A stretch of 64,000 bases of DNA from Clostridium chauvoei (GCF_002327185.1 NZ_CP018624.1:744001-808000); one strand, 5' to 3'. Numbered from the stretch's first letter, positions 46,574 to 55,711 are shown. The notes: generated from the sequence alone by a model not told the origin. Numbers and translations are program-made.

Positions 46574-48538
46574 ATGGGAAAAACTTTGTTTATAGCAGAA
46601 AAACCATCAGTAGCAATGGATTTTGTTAAATTATTAAACGTAAAAGCAAAAAGAAATAATGGATACATAGAAGGGGAAAAGAGTATATTTACTTGGTGTG
46701 TAGGTCATATGGTAACAATGAGTTACCCAGAAGTATATGATGAAAAGCTTAAGTTTTGGAATTTAAGAGATTTACCATTTCTACCTAAAGAATATAAATA
46801 TGAGGTAATACCTTCAGCATCAGCCCAATTTAATGTAGTTTCTTCCCTTATGAATAGGGATGATGTAGATACTATATACGTATGTACTGACTCAGGGAGA
46901 GAAGGAGAGTATATATATAGATTAGTCGATGATATGGCAGGTAACCCTAATAAAGTTAAGAAAAGAGTATGGATAGATTCACAAACAGAAGAAGAAATAA
47001 AAAGAGGAATAAAAGAAGCAAAACCTTTATCGGAATATGATTCATTAGCATATTCTGCTTATTTAAGAGCAAAAGAAGATTATATCTTTGGTATTAATTT
47101 CTCAAGATTATTAACTCTTAGATATGGAAGAGTTTTAGCTAATATAATAAAAACAGATAAGAATGTGGTTATTGCAGTTGGTAGAGTAATGACATGTGTA
47201 TTAGGAATGGTAGTAGAAAGAGAACGAGAAATAAGAGAATTTAAGAAAACCTCTTTCTATAAGATATCAGGTGAATTTTCAAAAGAAAATGAAGAGAGTC
47301 TTTTATTAAAAGGAGAATGGAAAGCTATAGAAGGATCTAAGTTCTTTGAATCACCTAAGTTATATAATGAAGTTGGATTCAAGAAAAAAGAAGATGCAGA
47401 GATATTAATGAAAGAGATTAGAGATATAGGTTTTGGAATTATTAAAGAAGTGAAGAAAACTAAAGAAAAAAAGAATGCACCTTTATTATTTAATTTAGCA
47501 GAAATACAAAATGAATGTACAAAAAAATTTAAAATAAGTCCTGATGAAACATTAAAGATTATACAAGGGTTATATGAAAAGAAGATGGTTACTTATCCTA
47601 GAACAGATGCTAGAGTATTATCTACAGCAGTAGCAAAAGGGATAAAGGGTAACTTAATGAAACTTATACATATGCCAATAGGTGATAAGTTAAATGATAT
47701 AGTAAAAACAATTATATCTAAAGATTTAAGCAAATCTATAATAAAAAGTAAATATGTAGATGATAGTAAAATAACAGATCACTATGCCATAATTCCAACA
47801 GGAGAAGGAAAAGAAAATTTAAATAGACTTCCAGAGTTAGATAGAAAGATTTATATATTAATCTTAAAAAGATTTTTAAGTATATTTTATCCACCAGCTC
47901 AATATAGTAAGATTGCAATAACTATATCTGTAGGGAATGAAAATTTTTTATTAAATAAAAAAGTTTGCATAGATAAGGGATATTTAGTAATTATAGAAGA
48001 AAATAAAAATGATGAGGAAAGTGATTTCCAGGGAAATATACGTAAAGGAACAAAGGTTAATATAAATGAATTAGAGATAAAAGAAGGAGAAACTTCACCA
48101 CCTAAGAGATATACAACAGGATCTATGATAATAGCCATGGAGAACGCAGGTAAGTTAATAGAGGATGAAGAATTAAGAGAGCATATAAAAGGTGCTGGTA
48201 TAGGTACATCAGCAACTAGGGCAGAGATATTAAAAAAATTAATGAATATAAATTATATTAAATCAAATAGCAAAACTCAAATCTTAACACCAACAGAGCT
48301 TGGAGAGATGATATACGAATCTATAAGAATATCTATACCATCGCTATTAAACCCTTCACTAACAGCTTCATGGGAGAAGGGGTTAAAGCTAGTAAATGAT
48401 AAAGAAATTGAGCCTAATGAATTTATGATTAAGTTAGAAGCATATACAAGGAAGAACACATCAAAAGTATTAAGTAACTCTAATATGGCTTACTTAAACG
48501 CAAAACTTTCAAAAGTTAAAGAGCAATACTCAAAATAA
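46574..48538 (+). CDS. topB: DNA topoisomerase III
   Basis: A type IA topoisomerase of 654 residues that relaxes and decatenates DNA. Toprim domain at the N-terminus (LFIAEKPSVAMDFVKLL; CTDSGREGEYIYRLV with acidic metal ligands), then the active-site Tyr in KKMVTYPRTDARVLS near residue 341, and IGTSATRAEILKKL. It has no visible zinc-finger tail. The element inserted just after its stop may have split the original terminator shared with lrgB. Confidence 0.93.
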   Translation: MGKTLFIAEKPSVAMDFVKLLNVKAKRNNGYIEGEKSIFTWCVGHMVTMSYPEVYDEKLKFWNLRDLPFLPKEYKYEVIPSASAQFNVVSSLMNRDDVDTIYVCTDSGREGEYIYRLVDDMAGNPNKVKKRVWIDSQTEEEIKRGIKEAKPLSEYDSLAYSAYLRAKEDYIFGINFSRLLTLRYGRVLANIIKTDKNVVIAVGRVMTCVLGMVVEREREIREFKKTSFYKISGEFSKENEESLLLKGEWKAIEGSKFFESPKLYNEVGFKKKEDAEILMKEIRDIGFGIIKEVKKTKEKKNAPLLFNLAEIQNECTKKFKISPDETLKIIQGLYEKKMVTYPRTDARVLSTAVAKGIKGNLMKLIHMPIGDKLNDIVKTIISKDLSKSIIKSKYVDDSKITDHYAIIPTGEGKENLNRLPELDRKIYILILKRFLSIFYPPAQYSKIAITISVGNENFLLNKKVCIDKGYLVIIEENKNDEESDFQGNIRKGTKVNINELEIKEGETSPPKRYTTGSMIIAMENAGKLIEDEELREHIKGAGIGTSATRAEILKKLMNINYIKSNSKTQILTPTELGEMIYESIRISIPSLLNPSLTASWEKGLKLVNDKEIEPNEFMIKLEAYTRKNTSKVLSNSNMAYLNAKLSKVKEQYSK

Positions 48539-48542
48539 AAAA

Positions 48543-48556
48543 ATGGGGCTGTCGCA
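48543..48556 (+). repeat. Left terminal inverted repeat of the IS
   Basis: 14 bases identical to the complement of 50413-50426. Confidence 0.88.
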
Positions 48557-48697
48557 TAGCGGGTAAAAAAATCCGCTAGCGATAGCTCCTTTTCTATATT
48601 TTTATAAAATTTATTACACATTTTATAATATAAATAAACTCTATTTAAAAATAGACGCACTTTAATAAAGCTAATAAAAAAGACTTAAAAAATTTAA

Positions 48698-50335
48698 CTA
48701 TAAAGCTTCTTTTAGCTCAAATAAATGCTTACCAGTTCGGTTAGATTGTATTTTGTTATGTAATTTATTAACATTATGAGCCATAGCAATTAGGATGCTT
48801 TCTGCTAAAACATTCTTTTGACCACGACACATAAATCTTCTGAAATTCATATCATGTTTTACTTGTGCAAAAGAGCCTTCTGCTTGAATACTTCTATTCA
48901 TTCTAAGTAAGATGCCTTCATCAGTAATAATTCTTTCTAAATCTTCTTTTCTTTGACGATTAAACTTTTTTGAAGTTTCAAGTTTCTTAGTTCTTTCCCC
49001 CAATGGAATTTTAGAATTATTTCCTTTAATACATTTACTCTTAAAGCTACAATTACTACAGTCCTCACATGAATAAATTGTTTTTTCACTTTCATATCCT
49101 GTTTTAGATTTCTTGAACTTTATACCATTGACTTTTAGAGTCTTACCATTCTGGCAAATAAATAAATCATTCTCAGCGTCATAATCCATATTTTCTATTC
49201 TGCCAATATCATTCTTATACTTTCTTGTCTTTGATATTTCATAATTAGAAGGTTTAATAAATGCTATTTGATTATTATCCTCAATAAATGAGTAATTCTC
49301 TTCACTTTCATAGCCAGCATCAGCAACTATTTTTGAATATTTAAAATTTAGATGCCATTCCATACTTTTTAAAAAGGGTATTAATGTAGTAGTATCTGTT
49401 GGCTGTGGTCCCACAGTAAGCCACGAAATATATTCTGCATCAACACCGTGTTGTACATTATAAGCAGGTTTAAGTTGACCATTTTTCATAGCATCTTCTT
49501 TCATTCTCATAAAAGTAGCGTCATTATCTGTTTTTGAATAACTATTTCTTTCTCCGCAGGTGTATACTTTTTGGTTATATTCTTTGAATTTTGAAAGATA
49601 CTCTTCAAGCTTCTCTATAGATTTTTGAAGTGGTGATTTTCTTTTACCACATCCGTGGACGAATTCAATAGTTTCAATTTTCTTTAATTCATAAAGCCTT
49701 TTCTTTAGCTTTTTTACGTGCCTCATTTGAACTTTATTTTTATAAATCAATTTAATACCATAAAGTTCTTCGCATTCTTTTACAAGGTCGGCTATTTTTG
49801 TTAATAATTTAGCCATGTTTTTTGTCACAGCTTTTTTCCAAACGAATGTATATTTATTTGCATAAGCTTCTATTTTAGTACCATCAATAAATATTGATCT
49901 GCCTGATATTTCTCCAATCTCATAAAGAAAATTAGACATTTCAGCCAATATCTTTTCAGCACATGGAGCAAAATGTAAACTTCTAAATCTTGCAAATGTT
50001 GAGTGATCCGGAGCAGATGCCCCTTCGAGTAAAAACATAAAATTTATATCTCTAAGACATGCTGTTTCTATATCTCGTGAAGAATAGAAACCATTCATAT
50101 ATCCATAAAGCACAATCTTTAACATGTTCGTTGGCGATACTTGATTTTCTCTTATTTTAGAATAAGTAGAATATAGGTCAGTTAAATCCATCTCCTCTAC
50201 AAACTGACTTAGTAATCTCACCGAATCATTTTCTGGAATTATGCAATCTATATCAAAAGGAAGTTTTAATTGATAAAACTTTCGATTTACAGTATAATTT
50301 TGTTGTAAAATATTTTTTAGTTGCATAAAAAACAT
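48698..50335 (-). CDS. IS1182-family DDE transposase
   Basis: A complete 545-residue transposase. The N-terminal DUF772-type domain has SPTNMLKIVLYGYMNGFYSSR and DHSTFARFRS. The DDE residues are in IFIDGTKIEAYANKYTF, KIVADAGYESEENY and RSIQAEGSFAQVKHDMNFRRF. A Cys cluster (YSCEDCSNCSFKSKC) is typical of the family. A hairpin (50343-50370) lies directly before its start and covers the likely ribosome site. ATG 50326 is an alternative start. Confidence 0.93.
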   Translation of the reverse strand: MFFMQLKNILQQNYTVNRKFYQLKLPFDIDCIIPENDSVRLLSQFVEEMDLTDLYSTYSKIRENQVSPTNMLKIVLYGYMNGFYSSRDIETACLRDINFMFLLEGASAPDHSTFARFRSLHFAPCAEKILAEMSNFLYEIGEISGRSIFIDGTKIEAYANKYTFVWKKAVTKNMAKLLTKIADLVKECEELYGIKLIYKNKVQMRHVKKLKKRLYELKKIETIEFVHGCGKRKSPLQKSIEKLEEYLSKFKEYNQKVYTCGERNSYSKTDNDATFMRMKEDAMKNGQLKPAYNVQHGVDAEYISWLTVGPQPTDTTTLIPFLKSMEWHLNFKYSKIVADAGYESEENYSFIEDNNQIAFIKPSNYEISKTRKYKNDIGRIENMDYDAENDLFICQNGKTLKVNGIKFKKSKTGYESEKTIYSCEDCSNCSFKSKCIKGNNSKIPLGERTKKLETSKKFNRQRKEDLERIITDEGILLRMNRSIQAEGSFAQVKHDMNFRRFMCRGQKNVLAESILIAMAHNVNKLHNKIQSNRTGKHLFELKEAL

Positions 50336-50342
50336 TTTACCA

Positions 50343-50370
50343 TAAATCCTAAACTATTGAGTTTAGGATT
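50343..50370 (-). promoter_or_regulatory. Hairpin over the transposase ribosome site
   Basis: TAAATCCTAAACT and AGTTTAGGATTTA pair just upstream of the transposase start on the minus strand. The 3' arm contains the only GGA-type ribosome site. Such hairpins in other IS elements limit translation from read-through transcripts. Confidence 0.55.
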
Positions 50371-50412
50371 TATTTTTTTTGCATCAAAAAGGAGCTGTGC
50401 ACTATTATTTAG

Positions 50413-50426
50413 TGCGACAGCCCCAT
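50413..50426 (-). repeat. Right terminal inverted repeat of the IS
   Basis: Complement of the 14 bases at 48543-48556. Confidence 0.88.
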
Positions 50427-50438
50427 TTTTTATTTGAT

Positions 50439-51143
50439 TTAAGATAATATTAATGAAATCAAATGAAAACATAATGGAGCTAAAAATACAGTCATTATTC
50501 CCGCAATACCTATTGATAATGAACTCATCGCTCCTTGAGTTTCTCCAAGTTCTAAAGCTTTGGTTGTACCAACAGCATGAGAGGCAGTCCCAATAGCTAT
50601 TCCAACAGCTAATTCACTTTTAATTTTAAATAAGTGACAAAGGGTAGGTCCTACAACTGCTCCCATAATACCAGATACTATTATTGCAAGTACTGTAACT
50701 GGTACTAGTCCACCTAATTGATTTGTTATTTCAATACCTATTGGAGTTGTAACTGATTTTGATAATAATGATATAGTAAGTACATTTTCTAAACCAAAGG
50801 TAAAGCATAAAATAATTACTGATGTTATTCCAACAAAGCTACCTATAAAAATACCAATAAGAATAGGGACAAGATTTTCTTTTAATAAATGAAACTGCTT
50901 GTATAAAGGAACTGCTAACACTACAGTTGCAGGCCCAAGAAACATATTAATAAATTGACCTCCATTATTATAAGAGTCAAAATCTATATTAAATATAACT
51001 AAAACTGCAATAATTATAGCAATAGCTATTAATAATGGATTAAATATGGGAAGTTTTGTTTTCTTATAAACAAATAATCCAATTTCAAAAGCTAATAATG
51101 ATAGCACTATACCAAATAGTATATTGTTTGTTAAAATGTCCAT
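50439..51143 (-). CDS. lrgB: LrgB-type murein hydrolase export regulator
   Basis: A 234-residue membrane protein with about seven helices, LrgB/CidB/YxaC family. Conserved text: FNPLLIAIAIIIAVL, FLGPATVVLAVPLYKQ, SLLSKSVTTPIGIEI and GIAIGTASHAVGTTKALELGE. It works with LrgA in control of autolysis and overflow-metabolite (pyruvate) uptake. Its ATG overlaps the lrgA stop. The IS lies 13 bases beyond its stop codon. Confidence 0.93.
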   Translation of the reverse strand: MDILTNNILFGIVLSLLAFEIGLFVYKKTKLPIFNPLLIAIAIIIAVLVIFNIDFDSYNNGGQFINMFLGPATVVLAVPLYKQFHLLKENLVPILIGIFIGSFVGITSVIILCFTFGLENVLTISLLSKSVTTPIGIEITNQLGGLVPVTVLAIIVSGIMGAVVGPTLCHLFKIKSELAVGIAIGTASHAVGTTKALELGETQGAMSSLSIGIAGIMTVFLAPLCFHLISLILS

Positions 51144-51517
51144 TAAATTTCTTCACTTCCGTTCTTTTTTTTATTCAACGTATTACTTACCACTTGAACT
51201 ACTAGTCCTGTAACTACAATTACAATTGCTGTTGCAACTGCACATATTAAAACTATTTTAATAAGACTAGATTTTATGTTATCAAAAGAAGTTAAAAGTC
51301 CAACTCCTGCAGGTATAAAGAAAAATGCTAAATGATCAAGAAAAAAGTTTGAAACAGTTTCTACACTTTCTACCTTTATTACATTAGTACATAATAATAA
51401 AAGTAACAATAGCATTCCTATTATATTTCCAGGTACAGGTAGACCAAGTCCTTTTGAAATTAATTCTCCTAATAAGTAAATTCCTAGAATTATGATTGAC
51501 TGTCTAAATAATTTCAT
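51143..51517 (-). CDS. lrgA: LrgA-type holin-like protein
   Basis: A 124-residue membrane protein with four helices, CidA/LrgA family: KGLGLPVPGNIIGMLLLLLLL and FLDHLAFFFIPAGVGLL. It resembles phage holins and is thought to govern murein hydrolase release. It is first in the lrgAB operon with AAGGAGG upstream. Its regulator (LytSR-type) is not visible nearby. Confidence 0.93.
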   Translation of the reverse strand: MKLFRQSIIILGIYLLGELISKGLGLPVPGNIIGMLLLLLLLCTNVIKVESVETVSNFFLDHLAFFFIPAGVGLLTSFDNIKSSLIKIVLICAVATAIVIVVTGLVVQVVSNTLNKKKNGSEEI

Positions 51518-51657
51518 ATAAACCCTCCTTAGTTAGTCCCCATTATTATAATTTAGCACTATTTTATTTATTAGTAAATGGCATTAAATACTTATTGAAA
51601 GATGTTAACCTTTTCCTGTATAATTTAATTTAGCTTATCGAAAAAAGGAGTGAAAAT

Positions 51658-52629
51658 ATGGAAAAAACAGAGAGAAATTACTATTTCGATAACTTAAAAA
51701 CTTTTTTAATAATATGTGTAATTATAGGAAATTCTTTAGAACTTGCAAATCCTACTTCAGTAAATATACATACTTTTATATTAATACTTTACATATTTCA
51801 TATGCCTATGTTTGCATTTGTATCTGGATATTTTTCGAAATTAAGTAGACGAACAACAAAAGAAAAAGTAATAGATACAGTGAAAATTTATTTTTGTACA
51901 CAAATATTTTATACACTATTTAATTTTTTAATACTTGGAAAATTAAATGTTAAATTAGAACTTTTAATGCCACAGTGGACATTATGGTATTTATTATCTC
52001 TAATTTTTTGGTACATAATATCAGACTATATAGATAATTATAAAAAATGGATAGTATGTACTGTTATTTTATCAATGTTAATTGGATTAGATGGAAGCGT
52101 AGGAACTATAGCAAGTGTTTCTAGAACTGTATTTTTTCTTCCATTTTTCATAGGTGGACGAGCTTTTAAAAAGGAATATATAAATAAATTAAAAGAACAT
52201 AAATTAAAAATCATAATTTCTACAATAGTAGTATTTATAATATTATTAGTATTAAGTAAGGAGACTCCTATAGAATTATTATTTGAATATACAAATTATA
52301 CTTGGTATTTTGAAAGACCATGGTTTCCTATGTTTATAAGGGGATTTCATTATATAGCTTCTGTTATAGTAGGAACATTTATATTTATAATAATTCCACA
52401 AAGAAGTATGAAAATAAATATATTAGGAAAACACTCTCTAATAATGTATATAACACATTCTGGTATATGCCAAATTCTACTAAAAACTAGAATGGTAAAA
52501 TATGATAATCTACTTGCAACCATTTTATCAACTTGCGTGGTTGTTCTTAACGTATCAATATTTACATTAACATACGTTAAGTATAAAAATTGGAGAAAAG
52601 AAAAAGCAACAGAATATAAATATTGTTAA
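51658..52629 (+). CDS. Membrane acyltransferase family 3 protein
   Basis: A 323-residue integral membrane acyltransferase (OatA/WecH/fucose 4-O-acetylase type) with about ten helices. The N-terminal YYFDNLKTFLIICVIIGN and FHMPMFAFVSGYFSK are typical, with the active-site region near residues 45-60, and W-rich TLWYLLSLIFW later. It probably acetylates a cell-surface sugar. The acceptor is unknown. Monocistronic, with AAAAGGAG upstream and a terminator downstream. Confidence 0.88.
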   Translation: MEKTERNYYFDNLKTFLIICVIIGNSLELANPTSVNIHTFILILYIFHMPMFAFVSGYFSKLSRRTTKEKVIDTVKIYFCTQIFYTLFNFLILGKLNVKLELLMPQWTLWYLLSLIFWYIISDYIDNYKKWIVCTVILSMLIGLDGSVGTIASVSRTVFFLPFFIGGRAFKKEYINKLKEHKLKIIISTIVVFIILLVLSKETPIELLFEYTNYTWYFERPWFPMFIRGFHYIASVIVGTFIFIIIPQRSMKINILGKHSLIMYITHSGICQILLKTRMVKYDNLLATILSTCVVVLNVSIFTLTYVKYKNWRKEKATEYKYC

Positions 52630-52637
52630 TTTATAAA

Positions 52638-52680
52638 ATAAAAGAGATATTGGCTTATTGTAGGCTAATATCTCTTTTTA
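52638..52680 (+). terminator. Terminator after the acyltransferase gene
   Basis: AAAAGAGATATT pairs with AATATCTCTTTT with inner GGC/GGC-flanked loop, followed by T residues. Confidence 0.8.
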
Positions 52681-52780
52681 ACTTTATTTTAGCTTTTAAA
52701 TTTTAACAAATTACTACATGAAATCATATTATAAAACATGAAAGTAATTTAACTTCATAAAAAAGTGATTGGAGGAATTA

Positions 52781-53038
52781 GTGAGAAGTAAATTAATTAA
52801 ATTAGCAACAATAACTGCTCTTATAGGAGTTATTGGAATGAGTCTTGTAGCGTGTGCTAAAAAAGATCAGAAAGAGGAGAAAACTAAGGTAAGATTAAAT
52901 GAAGTTGTACGTTCAGTTTTTTACTCACCAATGTATGTTGCTATAAATGAAGGTTTTTTTGAAGAAGAGGGGCTAGAGATTGATCTAGCAACAGGTCAAG
53001 GAGCAGATACAACCAAGTCATTTACACAAGTATGTTAA
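52781..53038 (+). pseudogene. 5' fragment of an ABC-transporter substrate-binding lipoprotein gene
   Basis: GTG start at 52781 (GGAGGA upstream), lipoprotein signal with lipobox LVACA, then RLNEVVRSVFYSPMYVAINEGFFEEEGLEIDLATGQGADTTK. This is the start of an SsuA/ThiY/NMT1-like periplasmic-binding protein (nitrate, sulfonate, thiamine-precursor class), normally about 330 residues. It ends abruptly after about 85 codons where the prophage begins. The rest should lie beyond the right edge, past the other prophage end. Confidence 0.85.
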
Positions 53039-53050
53039 GACGCTGAAAAT
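53015..53050. other. Probable left attachment site of the prophage
   Basis: Similarity to the lipoprotein family stops around 53025-53040, and the integrase gene ends at 53080. The recombination core must therefore lie here. The exact dinucleotide cannot be set without the right junction. Confidence 0.5.
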
Positions 53051-53079
53051 ACTAGGTTTTATAATAAGGCTGCAATAAA

Positions 53080-54675
53080 TTACAGCCTCAATTTAAACTT
53101 AATTTGTTTTGTTTCAGAGTTATAAGTAAAATATTCAACTAGATTTTCTATCATGTTTCTTTTAATTTCAATATCACCTATAAGATCAATAGTCTTTTTA
53201 AATAATTTTAAGCTTTCTATGAAGGCTTTTTTATTTTCTTTTTCATCTTCAACAACAAATGATTTTATACTTAGATTATTTATATTTTTTTCTATAGTTT
53301 TATTTTCTGTTTTTAAGCTTTTAATCTCATTTTGAATAGTGTTTAATATGTCCATATCATCTAATAATGCTAATTTTTTTATAAGGCCTGAAATAATCTT
53401 ATTATTTTCATTTAATGTTTTATTTAGCATTGTTTTTTTTCTTTCTATGCTTGAAGCATTTTCAATAGTAGAGTTATTTTTGTAGTTTTCTATAGTTTTT
53501 ATATCAAGATTTTTTAATAAATCAATAACAAAGCTTTCAGCTTTATCTGCATTTAACATTTTACATATGCATCTATTAGAGGCTCTATTTTTTAATTCAC
53601 ATCTATAGTATCTTTCATATTTTCCATTTGGATTATTTCTGCTCCAAGAACACATAGAAGAGTTACAATGTGCACATCTTAATAATCCTGATAATAAAAA
53701 TTTACTTCCAGTTCCAGTTCTATTGTTAGGTTTTTTCCTAATATCATTTAATATATTTTGACATTGTATCCATTGAGTTGATGATATAACTCCTATATGA
53801 GCTCCTGTTGATATTATCCATTCATTTATAGGATTATCTTTCTTGCCATTTTTACGCTTGTTATAAGCCATAATACCGCAATTAGAATTGGCATTTCCTT
53901 CAATAGTAGCACCTAGATTTTTAAAATAATCTAAAGCCTTTTTATCAGCAGTACAATAAACAGGATTAGTTAATATTTGAAGGACAGTATTTCTACTAAA
54001 GTCACCACCATTTTTACCTTTTATTCCATTACTACAAAGATATCTAGCAATAGGACTACAACTTTTTTTCTCAATATATAGATTAAATATAAGTTTAACT
54101 ATATCCATTTCATTATCAACTACTTGAAGTTTGTACATTTTCTTTTTATGGCCATTACTTTCATAATTAACAGAAGTAGATTTAAAACCAAGAGGGCAAG
54201 TACCACCAAGCCATCTGCCTGTTTTAGATAACTCAAGCATATTATCTCTTATTCTTTCAGCTATAGTTTCCCTTTCCATTTGAGCAAAGGTAGCAGAAAT
54301 GTTGATCATAGCTCTACCCATAACTGAAGTGGTATCAAATTGTTCTGTTATTGATATAAAGTTTACGTTATTTTCCTCTAAAATTTTAAGAGTAGAAGTG
54401 AAATCAGCTACATTTCTAGAAATTCTATCAAGCTTATAGCAAATAAGATAGTTAAATCTTTTTTTCTTTATATCTCTAATTAATTTTTGGAATTCTGGTC
54501 TATTAGTATTTCCACCACTAAAACCTTCATCTTGATAAACTAAAAATTCAATAGAAGTATCTAATTGAAGATTATAAAAATATTTTTTACATAGATCTAT
54601 TTGATTATTAATAGATTCACCTTTTTCAGATAATCTTGATTTTCTTACATATATTGCTGCTCTAATTTTAATCAC
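53080..54675 (-). CDS. Large serine recombinase (phage integrase)
   Basis: A 531-residue site-specific recombinase. The N-terminal resolvase domain begins IRAAIYVRKSRLSEKGESI with the catalytic Ser near residue 13, then YQDEGFSGGNTNRPEFQKL, ICYKLDRISRN, and AQMERETIAERIRDNM. A recombinase domain follows (to about 300), then a zinc ribbon (LLRCAHCNSSMCSW ... CELKNRASNRCICKM) and a coiled coil (400-500). It catalyses attP x attB integration; it lies about 40 bases inside the attachment site. Confidence 0.95.
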   Translation of the reverse strand: MIKIRAAIYVRKSRLSEKGESINNQIDLCKKYFYNLQLDTSIEFLVYQDEGFSGGNTNRPEFQKLIRDIKKKRFNYLICYKLDRISRNVADFTSTLKILEENNVNFISITEQFDTTSVMGRAMINISATFAQMERETIAERIRDNMLELSKTGRWLGGTCPLGFKSTSVNYESNGHKKKMYKLQVVDNEMDIVKLIFNLYIEKKSCSPIARYLCSNGIKGKNGGDFSRNTVLQILTNPVYCTADKKALDYFKNLGATIEGNANSNCGIMAYNKRKNGKKDNPINEWIISTGAHIGVISSTQWIQCQNILNDIRKKPNNRTGTGSKFLLSGLLRCAHCNSSMCSWSRNNPNGKYERYYRCELKNRASNRCICKMLNADKAESFVIDLLKNLDIKTIENYKNNSTIENASSIERKKTMLNKTLNENNKIISGLIKKLALLDDMDILNTIQNEIKSLKTENKTIEKNINNLSIKSFVVEDEKENKKAFIESLKLFKKTIDLIGDIEIKRNMIENLVEYFTYNSETKQIKFKLRL

Positions 54676-54743
54676 CTCTTTTGTATATACTATGAATCAC
54701 TTTAATATATTATTTTGAAATAATAAATTGATTTAGAATAAAG

Positions 54744-54769
54744 AATAGGGGTTCGTGACGAACACCTTA
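54744..54769. repeat. Hairpin repeat copy 1 (end of immA)
   Basis: GTTCGTGACGAACACC joined to the TTA that is the immA stop on the minus strand. It matches 18 of 19 bases with copy 2 at the repressor stop. It folds as a small hairpin (GTTCG TGA CGAAC). Confidence 0.75.
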
Positions 54770-55225
54770 ATTGATTCGGAGTACACCAAAATAAGGTTCA
54801 AAATAAATAATATAATTATCAAGTTCTAAATGAGTACCATATTTAGCTTTCATTGTTTCTATAGACTCTTGTAAAAATTCCTCAGTTACATCAAGATATT
54901 TAGCTAATTCAAATCTACTTGTAATACCATTGTTAAAGGCATCTAGTAAGCTAAAAATACTAATTAATTTAGCATGTCCCCATCTTCGTGCTAAATTTTC
55001 TTGTTTTAAAGAATTAGTAGATTTTTTTATTATATTACTATAATTTTTGAAGTGATGACCTAATTCTTCAGCCAAAATACATTTCTTTTCTGTATTTGTA
55101 TGAATATTGCTATCAATAATGATGATATTATCACAATAATAGCCTTTTCCTTGCCCCTTTAAAGAAAATTCAACTATATCAATGTCATTCTCTAATGCTT
55201 CAGTTAAAAGTTCTTCATAAGTCAT
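54767..55225 (-). CDS. ImmA/IrrE-type metallopeptidase
   Basis: A 152-residue zinc peptidase of the ImmA/IrrE family, which cleaves the phage or ICE repressor on induction. The metal site is CILAEELGHHFKNYSN (HExxH-like E-x-L-G-H-H, near residue 50). The C-terminal half is helical with a TSRFELAKYLDVTEEFL segment. In related phages it is adjacent to the repressor gene; here a 4.2 kb cargo separates them. Confidence 0.88.
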   Translation of the reverse strand: MTYEELLTEALENDIDIVEFSLKGQGKGYYCDNIIIIDSNIHTNTEKKCILAEELGHHFKNYSNIIKKSTNSLKQENLARRWGHAKLISIFSLLDAFNNGITSRFELAKYLDVTEEFLQESIETMKAKYGTHLELDNYIIYFEPYFGVLRIN

Positions 55226-55266
55226 ATTTATTTCCTCCTATAGTTAATATAGGATAATAATAACAC

Positions 55267-55294
55267 AAACTAACGTTCTTGAAAACGTATGTTC
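55267..55294. promoter_or_regulatory. Tandem LexA-like boxes upstream of immA and the ABC-3C genes
   Basis: AAACTAACGTTC (55267-55278) and AAACGTATGTTC (55283-55294) each read GAACnnnnGTTT on the other strand, the clostridial LexA consensus pattern. A weaker GAATGTATGTTT follows at 55338-55349. They lie in the divergent region between immA and the ABC-3C operon. They could instead bind a phage repressor. Confidence 0.4.
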
Positions 55295-55447
55295 TGATAT
55301 TTATTAAAAATAGAACTGAAGAAATTTATTGAAATACGAATGTATGTTTTGTATGATTAAAATAGTAATTTATTTATTTAATAAATTATGTTAAAATGTA
55401 ATATAAATGTTTTACAAAAATATATAATAGTTAAGGGGGTGTTTATT

Positions 55448-55711
55448 ATGATTATGCCGAAAAAACATATTACTTTATCTGAATCGTATATAGGTTTTGG
55501 TGCATTTGTACTTGATATGCTTAAAGAGCCACTGACAATAGATGATTGTTGGAATAAAATTCAAAAAAAGTATATTGATAAGGGTTTAATTAGCAAAAAG
55601 CACTCGTTTGATAGCTTAATTTTAACAGTAGATTTATTATTTGCATTAAACACAGTAGATATTAATGAAAGGGGAGAGATTTACAATGTATATAAAAAGA
55701 CTAACAGCTAA
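55448..55711 (+). CDS. ABC-3C system middle component, MC6 type
   Basis: An 87-residue small protein matching the MC6 group of middle components in ABC-three-component systems: PKKHITLSESYIGFGAFVLDMLKEPLTIDDCW at the N-terminus, then SFDSLILTVDLLFALNTVDI with a short beta hairpin. It is thought to couple the ATPase and the effector. ATG 55448 follows AAGGGGGTG. Its end overlaps the ATPase ORF, giving a tight two-gene operon. Called from the pattern and from its place next to a DUF2326 ATPase. Confidence 0.72.
   Translation: MIMPKKHITLSESYIGFGAFVLDMLKEPLTIDDCWNKIQKKYIDKGLISKKHSFDSLILTVDLLFALNTVDINERGEIYNVYKKTNS

Larger units (their letters stand above)
48543..50426 (-). mobile_element. IS1182-family insertion sequence
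   Basis: About 1.88 kb bounded by perfect 14 bp inverted repeats, ATGGGGCTGTCGCA at 48543-48556 and its complement at 50413-50426. It encodes one intact transposase on the minus strand. Each end is itself an imperfect palindrome: the left end folds GGGGCTGTCGC..TAGCGG on CCGCTAGCGATAGCTCC, and the right end folds GGAGCTGTGCACTA on TAGTGCGACAGCCCC. The flanks TCAAAATAAAAA and TTTTTATTTGA are complementary, suggesting insertion into the loop of a terminator between topB and lrgB. A target duplication is hard to see in the A/T flanks. Confidence 0.88.

Noticed and set aside
53153..53335. Plus-strand 60-codon frame inside the integrase gene
   Set aside because: Antisense shadow of the coiled-coil region; no start signals.
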